Source of the DNA: Rhizobium sp. Q54
GTDB lineage: Bacteria; Pseudomonadota; Alphaproteobacteria; Micropepsales; Micropepsaceae
Length of the DNA: 64,000 bases
NCBI GenBank assembly: GCA_945860165.1
Contig: CAMAPL010000004.1
Location: 110,831 to 174,830, forward strand
Direction: 5' to 3'
Position numbers and translations under genes: made by a program. The stretch's first letter is position 1. Every line of letters starts with the position of its first letter. Below, one piece after another: positions 56,806 to 64,000 of this stretch. Under the pieces are notes generated by a model. The model was not told where the DNA came from and searched no databases. It saw only the letters and a list, made by a program, of their open reading frames with translations.

Positions 56806-57459
56806 TCACTTGATCGTGATGTTGGCCTTTTTGGCATCGGCGACGAAGGCGGCCAGGCCCTTGTCGGTCAGGGGATGGCTTATCAGCTTCTTGAAAATGT
56901 CGGTCGGCATGGTGCCGACATCTGCGCCTGCCAGAAGACAATCGCGCACATGGCTGATGCTGCGGATCGAGGCCGCCAGGATTTCCGTCTTGAAGCCGTA
57001 ATTGTCATAGACGGCGCGGATATCGCGGATCAGGCCCATGCCGTCTTCGCCCGCGTCGTCGACGCGGCCGATGAAAGGCGAAATGAAGGTCGCGCCGGCC
57101 TTGGCGGCCATCCAGGCCTGCACCGGCGAGAAGCATAGGGTGACATTGACCATGGTGCCGTCCTTGGCCAGTGCGGCGCAGGCCTTCAGCCCGTCCCAGG
57201 TCAGCGGCACTTTCACGGCGATGTTCTTGGCGATCCTGGTCAGGATCGCTGCTTCCTTCATCATGCCATCATAGTCGGTGGCTAGCACTTCCCCGCTGAC
57301 CGCGCCCGGCACCACCGAACAGATTTCCTTCAGCGATTCGACATAATTGCGGCCCGTCTTGGCGGCCAGGGACGGGTTGGTGGTGACGCCGTCCACCAGA
57401 CCGCTGGCGGCATATTCGCGGATTTCCGCCACATCGGCGGTGTCGAGGAAGATTTTCAT
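56806..57459 (-). CDS. fsa: Transaldolase family (fructose-6-phosphate aldolase type)
   Basis: 217 residues, the short Fsa/Tal form. TIM barrel with [30 protein letters not shown], the Schiff-base Lys in [19 protein letters not shown], and [17 protein letters not shown]. Acts in the pentose phosphate pathway (transaldolase) or on free dihydroxyacetone; cannot be separated here. Starts 71 bases from priA on the other strand. Upstream of xerC by 13 bases. Confidence 0.93.
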   Translation of the reverse strand: MKIFLDTADVAEIREYAASGLVDGVTTNPSLAAKTGRNYVESLKEICSVVPGAVSGEVLATDYDGMMKEAAILTRIAKNIAVKVPLTWDGLKACAALAKDGTMVNVTLCFSPVQAWMAAKAGATFISPFIGRVDDAGEDGMGLIRDIRAVYDNYGFKTEILAASIRSISHVRDCLLAGADVGTMPTDIFKKLISHPLTDKGLAAFVADAKKANITIK

Positions 57460-57530
57460 GGACCAGAGACCTTATTTATTGACCTGTGATTGGGGCGGGG
57501 CGAAGTGTAGCCCATAACCTATCCTAGACC

Positions 57531-59795
57531 ATGATCAGAGCCCGCTTAAACCCCGCTTCCCACTTAGAAATCCAGCCAAAATCGGTGGCCAAAACCACGG
57601 TAGGCGTGCTGCTGCCGCTGCCGCTGGCGGGCGCCTATGACTATAAGCTGCCCCCCGGCATCACCGCGCCGCGCGGAACGGTTGTTTCCGCACCCTTGGG
57701 GAACCGCGAAATGTTGGGCGTGGTGTGGGGTGCCGCCGAAGGTGTGGTGGGCGACAACCGGCTGAAAGTGGCGGTACCGCTGGACGGCAGGCCGCGCCTG
57801 CCGGAAAAATTGTGCAACTTCATTGATTGGGTGGCCGACTACACTTTGAACCCGCCCGGCGCGATCCTGGCCATGGCGCTGCGGTCACGCGGCGCGTTCG
57901 AGCCGGAAGCCAAGCGCACTGCCTATGTGCGCGGTTCGGTGACGCCACCCCGCATGTCGGCGGCGCGGGTGCGGACGCTGGAAATCGCCGGCGACGGACT
58001 GGCGCGCAGTGTCACCGGCCTGGCGGAAGACGCCAATGTCTCGGGCGCGGTGGTGCGCGGATTGATCACGGCGGGGGCGCTGATCCCCACCGAGCTGCCG
58101 GAATTCGCATCCTTTAAAAAGCCCGATGCCGGTTTTGCCGTGCCGCAGTTAAACGGCGATCAGGCGGCGGCGGCCAAGACGCTGCGCGATGCGGTGACGG
58201 ATCAGAAGTTCTCGGCCCATCTGCTGGACGGCGTCACCGGATCGGGCAAGACCGAAGTCTATTTCGAGGCCATTGCCGAAGCGTTGAAACAGGACAAGCA
58301 GGTGATGATCCTGCTGCCGGAGATCGCACTGACGGTGCAGTTCCTGGAACGCTTCGCAGCGCGCTTCGGGGTGCGACCCGCCGAATGGCACAGTGACCTG
58401 TCGCAGAAGGAACGCAGGCGGACCTATCGCGCCGTGATGAACGGCGAAGCGCGGGTGATTGTCGGGGCGCGGTCTTCGCTGTTCCTGCCTTTCTGCGAGC
58501 TTGGCCTGATCATCGCGGATGAAGAGCATGAGCAAGCTTTCAAGCAGCAGGACGGCGCCATCTATCACGCCCGCGACATGGCGGTGGTGCGGGCGCGGAT
58601 CGAGAATTTCCCAGTGGTGCTGGCCAGCGCCACGCCATCGCTGGAAAGTTTCGTCAATGCCAGCCAAGGCCGTTACAGCCACCTGAAGCTGGTGTCGCGC
58701 CATGGTGTTGCCGAGATGCCGGAAGTTCGCCTCATCGACTTGCGACGAAGTGTTGACGATGGCTCGCATACGCTCGCGGGGCGCGATGGGCCGGACGTCG
58801 AAAAGAAAGCGCAATGGCTGTCGCCGCCGCTGCGCACGGCGCTGGAAAAAACCTTGGCGGCGGGCGAGCAGGCGATGCTGTTCCTCAATCGCCGCGGTTA
58901 TGCCCCGCTGACCTTGTGCGAAGCCTGCGGCCACAAATTCACCTGTCCGCATTGCTCCGCCTGGCTGGTGGAACACAAATACAAGAAACGCCTGGCCTGT
59001 CATCAATGCGGCTATGAACTGCCGATGCCGAATACCTGCCCGCAATGCAACGAAACCGGCACGCTGATCCCTTGCGGTCCCGGCGTAGAACGGGTGGCCG
59101 AGGAATTCGCCGCCTTCTTTCCCACGGCGCGATTTGCCATTGCGTCTTCCGACACCATGCATGGCCCCGCCGAAACCCAGGCCGCCATCCGCGCCATGGC
59201 CAAGCGCGAGATCGACGTGCTGATCGGCACCCAGATCGTCGCCAAGGGGCATCATTTTCCCCAGCTGACATTGGTGGGGGTGGTGGACGCCGATCTGGGC
59301 GGCAGCGACGGCGATGTGCGCGCGCGCGAACGCACCTTTCAATTGCTGCACCAGGTATCAGGCCGCGCCGGCCGCGCCGAGAAGCCGGGGCTGGTCCTGC
59401 TGCAGACAAGAAATCCCGAAGACGCGGTGATGCAGGCGTTGGCCATGGGCGACCGCGACGGTTTTTACGAACAAGAACGGACTTATCGCGAAGCCTATGC
59501 CGCGCCGCCCTATGGCCGCCTCGCAGCCCTGGTGATCAGCGGCTATGACGGCGAAGCGGTGCGCGATATTGCCCGCCAGCTGGGCAAAGCCGCGCCCAAT
59601 GCCAGGGATGTGAAAGTGTGGGGACCGACGCCCGCTTTCTATGCCCTGCTGCGCGGCCAGACCCGTGAGCGCTTGTTGGTGCAGGCCGCCAAGAGCGTGG
59701 ATGTGCAGGCCTATCTCAAAGCCTGGCTCGCCATTATAAAGGTGCCGGCGTCCGTGCGCGTTGCGGTGGACGTCGATCCCGTCAGTTTCTTCTAG
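57531..59795 (+). CDS. priA: Primosomal protein N' (replication restart helicase)
   Basis: 754 residues. 3'-DNA-binding domain at the start (VGVLLPLPLAGAYDYKLP), helicase with Walker A DGVTGSGKTEVYFEAIAE, DEEHEQAFKQQ, the zinc-binding Cys region (CEACGHKFTCPHC, LACHQCGYELPMPNTCPQC) and GTQIVAKGHHFPQLTLVGVV. Restarts stalled forks by loading the DnaB helicase. The 18 residues before VAKTTVGVLL may not be translated, with GTG 57585 as alternative. Confidence 0.96.
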   Translation: MIRARLNPASHLEIQPKSVAKTTVGVLLPLPLAGAYDYKLPPGITAPRGTVVSAPLGNREMLGVVWGAAEGVVGDNRLKVAVPLDGRPRLPEKLCNFIDWVADYTLNPPGAILAMALRSRGAFEPEAKRTAYVRGSVTPPRMSAARVRTLEIAGDGLARSVTGLAEDANVSGAVVRGLITAGALIPTELPEFASFKKPDAGFAVPQLNGDQAAAAKTLRDAVTDQKFSAHLLDGVTGSGKTEVYFEAIAEALKQDKQVMILLPEIALTVQFLERFAARFGVRPAEWHSDLSQKERRRTYRAVMNGEARVIVGARSSLFLPFCELGLIIADEEHEQAFKQQDGAIYHARDMAVVRARIENFPVVLASATPSLESFVNASQGRYSHLKLVSRHGVAEMPEVRLIDLRRSVDDGSHTLAGRDGPDVEKKAQWLSPPLRTALEKTLAAGEQAMLFLNRRGYAPLTLCEACGHKFTCPHCSAWLVEHKYKKRLACHQCGYELPMPNTCPQCNETGTLIPCGPGVERVAEEFAAFFPTARFAIASSDTMHGPAETQAAIRAMAKREIDVLIGTQIVAKGHHFPQLTLVGVVDADLGGSDGDVRARERTFQLLHQVSGRAGRAEKPGLVLLQTRNPEDAVMQALAMGDRDGFYEQERTYREAYAAPPYGRLAALVISGYDGEAVRDIARQLGKAAPNARDVKVWGPTPAFYALLRGQTRERLLVQAAKSVDVQAYLKAWLAIIKVPASVRVAVDVDPVSFF

Positions 59796-59800
59796 GACCC

Positions 59801-60745
59801 ATGGCGAAAAATTCCATCTATTTCGTCTTCACTCTGCCGCCGGTCAGCGGCGGCCATTTCGTGGCGCTGGAGCATATCGCCGCGCTGAACCGCATGGGCT
59901 TTAATGCCAAGGTCTATTATGTCGGCGCGCCGGACGGTTTTGGAAAATTCGCCGTGCCGGCGGTGCGCGCCGGGGCGCCGCTGCTGGCCGACGACATCAT
60001 CGTGGTGGGCGAAGATCACAAGGCGCTGCTAAAGGAACTGAAAAACCTGTCCTGCATCAAGGTGCTGCATCACCAGGCGTTCTTTTACACCTTCGCCGGT
60101 TTCGACAGCATTGCTGACCTGATCGCCTATCCCTTTGCGCGGCTGATCGTGGCCAGCGATTTCTGCGCCGCGCGCCTGAAGACGCTGGGCGTGACGCAGA
60201 CAATCAGCCGGGTGCGCCCGGCAGTGCCGGAAGTTTTTGCGCCTGGCGAAAAGCGCCTGCAGATCGCTTATGCCCCGCACAAGCGGCCCATCGAGGCCAG
60301 TTTCCTGCGCGGCTATTTCGGTGCGCGCGTTCCCGCATATGCCCATGTCCCCTGGGTACCGCTGACCAACATGAGCCGCGCCGATTGCGCCAAGGTGATG
60401 GGTCAGAGCGCGGTCTATGCCGCGCTTCCGCTGCTGGAAAGCCTGGGGCTGATGAACCTGGAGGCCATGGCCTCGGGCTGTCATGTGGTGGGCTATACCG
60501 GCCATGGCGGAGCTGAGTATGCGACGGCGCAGAATGGCGACTGGATCGCCGATGGCTACCATGATGCTTTTGTCGAAAAACTGCGCGATGTCTGTCAGCT
60601 TTACGAAGCCAAACAGCCCAACCAGAAAGTCGAAGCGGGCCGCGCCACCGCGGCGCAATTCTCCCGCGCTGGGTTTGAAAACGAACTGCGCGAGACCTGG
60701 ACGGCGATCATGGGCGATCGCGCCGAACTTTATCGCAACGCTTAA
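59801..60745 (+). CDS. Glycosyltransferase (GT-B, family 4-like)
   Basis: 314 residues, cytoplasmic. The acceptor domain begins IYFVFTLPPVSGGHFVALEH; the donor-binding site is LLESLGLMNLEAMASGCHVV followed by GYTGHGGAEYA, the E-x7-E type of GT4. Adds a sugar to an unknown cell-surface acceptor. It starts 5 bases after priA, so it is likely co-transcribed with that gene even though no functional link is known. Confidence 0.83.
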   Translation: MAKNSIYFVFTLPPVSGGHFVALEHIAALNRMGFNAKVYYVGAPDGFGKFAVPAVRAGAPLLADDIIVVGEDHKALLKELKNLSCIKVLHHQAFFYTFAGFDSIADLIAYPFARLIVASDFCAARLKTLGVTQTISRVRPAVPEVFAPGEKRLQIAYAPHKRPIEASFLRGYFGARVPAYAHVPWVPLTNMSRADCAKVMGQSAVYAALPLLESLGLMNLEAMASGCHVVGYTGHGGAEYATAQNGDWIADGYHDAFVEKLRDVCQLYEAKQPNQKVEAGRATAAQFSRAGFENELRETWTAIMGDRAELYRNA

Positions 60746-60784
60746 GGTGCCGACCCGGTGAGCTTTTTCTGAACCCAAGATTCT

Positions 60785-60907
60785 TGTCATTCCCGGCCGA
60801 GCATTGCATCGCAATGCGAGAGGCAGGGAACCCAGGCGCCGATATCAGGTCAGGTTTTTATTACCCGGGCCCCCTTCCCTCGCGCTTCGCGCTCGCCGGG
60901 GATGACA
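60785..60907. repeat. Dispersed palindromic element, family B, copy 3
   Basis: TGTCATTCCCGGCCGAGC at one end, CGCCGGGGATGACA at the other, inner hairpins CATTGC-ATC-GCAATG and GCGCTTCGCGC. Between convergent genes (glycosyltransferase and leuC). Confidence 0.75.
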
Positions 60908-60913
60908 GCGGAG

Positions 60914-62311
60914 TTACAGCGTCCGCCAATCGGTGAGGTGGCCGGTCACCGCCGCCGCCGCCGCCATCGCGGGCGAGACGAGATGCGTGCGGCCGCCGCG
61001 GCCCTGACGGCCTTCGAAATTGCGGTTGGAGGTGGAGGCGCAGCGTTCGCCTTCCTTCAGCTTGTCGGCATTCATCGCAAGGCACATGGAACAGCCCGGA
61101 TCGCGCCATTCAAAGCCGGCTTCGAGAAACACCTTGTCCAGGCCTTCGTCCTCGGCCTGTTCCTTCACCAGGCCGGAGCCCGGCACCACAATGGCGTTGA
61201 CGGTCGCATGAACCTTCCTGCCCTTGGCCACGGCAGCGGCGGCGCGCAAATCTTCGATGCGGCCATTGGTGCAGGAGCCGATGAAGACATGGTCCACCTG
61301 GATATCGGTGAGCTTCATGTTGGCGGTCAGGCCCATATAGGCCAGCGCCCGTTCGGCGGCTTCGCGCTTGTGGGCGTCGGCCATCTTGGCCGGATCAGGG
61401 ACATTGGCGGTGATCGGCAGCGCCTGTTCCGGCGAGGTGCCCCAGGTGACCATCGGCACGATATCGCGCGCGTCCAGCGTCACTTCGGCGTCGAACTTCG
61501 CGTCCGGATCGGACTGCAAGGTCTTCCAGTACATCGCCGCGCCTTCAAAGGCCGCGCCCTTGGGCGCACGCGGCTTGCCCTTCACATAGTCCAGCGTGAC
61601 GTCATCGACCGCGATCAGGCCGGCACGGGCGCCGCCTTCGATGGTCAGGTTGCACAGGGTCATGCGCCCTTCCATCGACAAAGCGCGCACGGCATCACCG
61701 GCATATTCGATGACATAGCCGGTGCCGCCGGCGGTGCCGATCTTGGCGATCACCGCCAGGGCGATGTCTTTCGCTGTCACGCCATCGGGCAGCTTGCCGC
61801 TGACCGTCACGCGCATATTCTTGGACGGCTGGGCGCGCAGGGTCTGGGTCGCCAGCACATGTTCGACTTCGCTGGTGCCGATGCCGAAGGCCAGCGCACC
61901 GAACGCGCCATGGGTCGAGGTGTGGCTGTCGCCGCAGACAATGGTGGTGCCCGGCAGGGTCCAGCCCTGTTCCGGCCCGATGATGTGCACGATGCCGGCG
62001 CGCACATCGTCCATCGCGAAATATTCAACGCCGAAATCGGCGGTGTTCTTCCTCAGGGCCTCGACCTGGGCGCGGCTTTCCGGATCGGTGATGCCCTTGT
62101 CGCGGTCCTTGGTCGGGACGTTGTGATCGGCCACCGCCAGGGTCAGTTCCGGGCGGCGCACCGCCCGCCCCGACAGGCGCAGGCCTTCAAAAGCCTGGGG
62201 GCTGGTGACCTCATGGACCAGATGGCGGTCGATATAGATGACGGGGGTCTCGCCGGGGGTGGAATCCACCAGATGGGCGTCCCAGATTTTGTCGTACAGC
62301 GTCTTGGCCAT
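60914..62311 (-). CDS. leuC: 3-isopropylmalate dehydratase large subunit
   Basis: Isomerises 2- to 3-isopropylmalate in leucine synthesis, with LeuD. 465 residues, aconitase fold. The [4Fe-4S] cysteines lie in [17 protein letters not shown] and [11 protein letters not shown]; substrate contacts in [20 protein letters not shown]. leuD is not found downstream; family B repeat follows. The HIG1 gene lies 55 bases upstream on the same strand. Confidence 0.96.
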   Translation of the reverse strand: MAKTLYDKIWDAHLVDSTPGETPVIYIDRHLVHEVTSPQAFEGLRLSGRAVRRPELTLAVADHNVPTKDRDKGITDPESRAQVEALRKNTADFGVEYFAMDDVRAGIVHIIGPEQGWTLPGTTIVCGDSHTSTHGAFGALAFGIGTSEVEHVLATQTLRAQPSKNMRVTVSGKLPDGVTAKDIALAVIAKIGTAGGTGYVIEYAGDAVRALSMEGRMTLCNLTIEGGARAGLIAVDDVTLDYVKGKPRAPKGAAFEGAAMYWKTLQSDPDAKFDAEVTLDARDIVPMVTWGTSPEQALPITANVPDPAKMADAHKREAAERALAYMGLTANMKLTDIQVDHVFIGSCTNGRIEDLRAAAAVAKGRKVHATVNAIVVPGSGLVKEQAEDEGLDKVFLEAGFEWRDPGCSMCLAMNADKLKEGERCASTSNRNFEGRQGRGGRTHLVSPAMAAAAAVTGHLTDWRTL

Positions 62312-62366
62312 GGCTCTGCTTTTTCGGTGTTGGAGGCGGCTTACATATAAGCCACGGCGCTAATCT

Positions 62367-62555
62367 TCAACGCTGGGAGAGATACAGTACCACCATGATC
62401 AGCACGATGGCGGCGAATTGTGCTAAAACCCTGATTCGCATGAGTTTATTGGACCAGGTGCGGGAGACCTCGCCCCCCTTGATCAGGGTGTAAAGCCCCA
62501 GGCACAGGACCACAAAGACGATCCCGATGGCGATGGCGACAAGGATATTTCCCAT
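62367..62555 (-). CDS. HIG1-domain twin-helix small protein
   Basis: 62 residues with two membrane helices (ILVAIAIGIVFVVLCLGLYT and RIRVLAQFAAIVLIMVVLYL) joined by a short basic loop with TWSNKLMRIRV. This is the hypoxia-induced-gene (HIG1) twin-transmembrane family, inner membrane in alphaproteobacteria. In mitochondria relatives stabilise cytochrome oxidase supercomplexes; the bacterial role is not proven. It marks the left edge of the region where ordinary gene order ends. Confidence 0.85.
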   Translation of the reverse strand: MGNILVAIAIGIVFVVLCLGLYTLIKGGEVSRTWSNKLMRIRVLAQFAAIVLIMVVLYLSQR

Positions 62556-62608
62556 GACCGGGTTATCCGCCGGTCAGGGTTCGCAGGCAAGCCGTCTAGG
62601 CCAAGGAT

Positions 62609-62724
62609 TAAACAGGCAGCGGCGCGGCTTTTCCGCCGATCCAGTCGGCGGCCTTTTTGCCCAGTTCACGGAACCGGGCCAAACATTCGTCCAACCTTCC
62701 GCGCCATTCCGGATCGGACGTCCG
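62609..62724 (-). pseudogene. C-terminal remnant of an unidentified gene
   Basis: Open frame of 38 codons without a start, bounded by TAG at 62725-62727 and TAA at 62609-62611. It reads DPEWRGRLDECLARFRELGK then KAADWIGGKAAPLPV. Codon choice and GC match the genome, unlike the AT-rich DNA directly before it (62725-62800). It looks like the 3' end of a native gene cut off at about 62.73 kb. The parent gene is not recognised. Confidence 0.4.
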
Positions 62725-62779
62725 CTATATAACAACTATAACATATTGATATAGTTAGTACTTTTATGCAGTCGGATAA

Positions 62780-63085
62780 TCTATCCCACAATCTATCCAA
62801 CAAATAGAAATTCGCTGGGCCTTTCTCGTCGACTACCCCACGGGCACCATCGGCTGGTCCCATCAGCTGGGCTACAGCCCGGTCAGCACGGTCTCGTTCC
62901 AGTCGCTTAGCGGCTCCAGCTTCCTGCTTAACGGCATCAAGCCCGCCAACGACACGGCAGTCATCGGCCTTAACCTTCAGGCGCAGAAAACCACGGGGCT
63001 GTCCTTCGGCGTTCGCCTAGACAGTCAGGTCGGCGCTGGGACGACTATCCTCCAAGGAACGGGTAACGTCGCCTATCGCTGGTAG
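62780..63085 (+). pseudogene. C-terminal fragment of an autotransporter beta-barrel
   Basis: An open frame with no usable start, ending at TAG 63083-63085. From about 62816 it reads WAFLVDYPTGTIGWSHQL, then NDTAVIGLNLQAQKTTGLSF and TILQGTGNVAYRW. The alternating aromatic/hydrophobic strands, VIGLNLQAQ and the terminal aromatic residue are the signature of the last strands of autotransporter domains. The roughly 200 upstream barrel residues and the passenger are missing, so it is not functional. The fragment starts right after an AT-rich stretch. Confidence 0.65.
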
Positions 63086-63265
63086 GTGGCCACAGACTCT
63101 ACGGACTCCGCTGACAGCCATTTGCCCCAGCTGAATCCCTGCCTAGCCGGGCGGGCGGATGGCGTTGGGCGAGTCTGGCGATGTTATATGTGAAAGATCA
63201 GCTCTGGTGCTGGCCTGGACGGTCTCCGGGTGGTATTAAGCACCGCCTTTTTGAGGAGCTCGACC

Positions 63266-63421
63266 ATGAAGCTTCGAGTGCTTGCGGTTATTGTTGCTAC
63301 CCTACTGATGACCGGGGGGGCGTATGCCATGGACTGCTGTAAGGATGAGGCCAAGTGCGCCTGTTGTGCGCCTAAGGAAGCTGAAACTCCTACTGCCCCA
63401 GGGGCCATGCCCCACCACTAG
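63266..63421 (+). CDS. Tiny exported Cys-rich protein
   Basis: 51 residues from ATG 63266 with GAGGAG before it. Signal peptide MKLRVLAVIVATLLMTGGAYA, then AMDCCKDEAKCACCAPKEAE and a His-ending tail GAMPHH. The mature peptide of about 30 residues has five Cys in CC-x5-C-x-CC spacing plus two His, suggesting metal binding (copper or similar) in the periplasm. No partner gene is close. Composition resembles small Cys-rich exported proteins of sphingomonads and relatives. A G7 run (63314-63320) is in frame here. Confidence 0.7.
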   Translation: MKLRVLAVIVATLLMTGGAYAMDCCKDEAKCACCAPKEAETPTAPGAMPHH

Positions 63422-63693
63422 TTCGCCGTCTTATCTCTTGGCCGCTTCGCCAGCTTTCCCAGCGGGGGACGCTTCCCAAGGGCGATGTACCGGATGGCCT
63501 GGCCAATCAGGTAGATCGGGTCGGCCATTATCGGCGGCTGGGCGGTCCCTATGTGGTTAAGCTGGATCGCTGTCATGGCGTGTGGCGCGTTAAGCTATTT
63601 CGCGCTGAGGCTTCTTCGGAAGGGTAAATAGGCCAGTAGGTCTAGCGGATACTGCCCCACCGCCTCAAAGCCCCGCCCATCCTATACATCTCC
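63422..63693 (+). other. Gap with a possible coding fragment
   Basis: In one forward frame a start-less stretch ending at TAA about 63625 reads LPKGDVPDGLANQVDRVGHY then RRLGGPYVVKLDRCHGVWRV and KLFRAEASSEG, plausible protein but unrecognised. Nothing else is seen in this gap. It may be a gene remnant like its neighbours to the left. Confidence 0.3.
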
Positions 63694-63921
63694 CTACTCA
63701 TGGACTTTGTTTATCCTTGCATCTCGAGTTGCCTTCCAAGCGTCGTAATGCCCATCCCCCGGCGATGGATGCATTGCGAAGTTGACGTCTGTTAAAAGAT
63801 TCATCGCCTCGTGCACCGACCAACCCCTGCAAGTGGCCGCTATTATTCCACCCGCCAAGGAGGAGGCTGCACTACTGCGTACCGCAGCAATCATCTGATT
63901 TTCTGCTGAACTGTGGGGCAT
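63694..63921 (-). CDS. Small hypothetical protein
   Basis: 75 residues from ATG 63921 (MPHSSAENQMIAAVRSSAAS), with AAGGA 8 bases upstream; ATG 63927 is closer to it and less likely. Contains an Ala/Gly-rich helix (SLAGGIIAATCRGWSVHEAM) and ends HPSPGDGHYDAWKATRDA-RINKVHE. Soluble, no motif recognised. It is the last gene in the window, and nothing is seen in 63928-64000. Confidence 0.55.
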   Translation of the reverse strand: MPHSSAENQMIAAVRSSAASSLAGGIIAATCRGWSVHEAMNLLTDVNFAMHPSPGDGHYDAWKATRDARINKVHE

Positions 63922-64000
63922 TTGCATTATCCTTTTTATTGGATGTTGGCAGGGCCGATCTTTGAGATCGGGATGAGTCTCGGCCCAACAGCGAACAATG

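Noticed and set aside
60902..62350. 482-codon open frame antisense to leuC
   Set aside because: Shadow of leuC; no ribosome site, low-complexity Gly/His/Arg composition, while leuC is complete with all cluster cysteines.
62666..62863. 65-codon frame on the minus strand spanning the AT-rich patch
   Set aside because: It crosses the junction between two differently composed segments and shows no motif; the alternative native fragment in another frame is more protein-like.

Overview
This 64 kb window is GC-rich, chromosomal-type DNA from an alphaproteobacterium. The evidence is the gene content and order: tlpA/argH/lysA next to a TIGR02302 (DUF4175) gene, an MJ0042 zinc-ribbon gene opposite ftsEX, a dnaG-rpoD pair, an Irr-type Fur regulator divergent from fabA-fabB-fabI, and psd-pssA. 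The order within the class cannot be fixed from sequence alone. About 90 percent is coding, almost all of it housekeeping. One tRNA is present (Thr-CGT). There is no rRNA, CRISPR array, intact prophage or insertion sequence.

Layout. 0-7 kb: tail of a 3-hydroxybutyryl-CoA dehydrogenase, a TlpA thioredoxin, argH, a 47-residue LptM-like lipoprotein, lysA, a TIGR02302 membrane protein, hpt. 7-17 kb: cell division (ftsE, ftsX), a YdcF protein, a PlsC-like acyltransferase, aromatic/histidine genes (prephenate dehydrogenase, hisC), metX-metW, gloB. 17-27 kb: small envelope and unknown proteins, then the dnaG-rpoD-panD macromolecular-synthesis unit, YqeY, carA. 27-35 kb: fabA-fabB-fabI, irr, and an iron-linked operon (rubrerythrin, Hdr/GlpC-like Fe-S protein, DUF3501), then a broken acyl-CoA synthetase and a TusA protein. 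35-46 kb: glycosyltransferase, CHAP lipoprotein, kup, an RlmI-like methyltransferase, psd-pssA, two broken genes, a ZIP transporter. 46-56 kb: sugar-acid block (hydroxyacid dehydrogenase, solitary binding protein, Tat-exported mannonate-dehydratase-like protein, MFS transporter, galactonate dehydratase), then DUF983, another MFS, tRNA-Thr and a PQQ-type sugar dehydrogenase. 56-62.5 kb: xerC, a transaldolase-family gene, priA, a glycosyltransferase, leuC, a HIG1-domain protein. From about 62.6 kb the texture changes: gene fragments (including the last part of an autotransporter barrel), an AT-rich patch and tiny unknown genes.

How it works together. The clearest regulatory signal is a pair of Irr-box-like palindromes (TTTAGAA-N3-TTCTAAA type). 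One sits between the -35 and -10 of the irr promoter. The other lies upstream of the rubrerythrin-FeS-DUF3501 operon, so both probably belong to one iron-responsive circuit. Several intergenic spaces hold three families of imperfect palindromic repeats, mostly between convergent genes.

The other striking theme is breakage. Six genes are interrupted by one or two single-base events: two by an extra C in a C7 tract, two by in-frame stops, one by a +1 shift and one by two nearby 1-base losses. All recognised housekeeping genes are intact. These breaks are either real decay or phase switching in dispensable genes, or base-level sequence errors; reads would decide. Further remnants are a 27-residue zinc-finger tail like that of B12-dependent ribonucleotide reductase and fragments near the right end.
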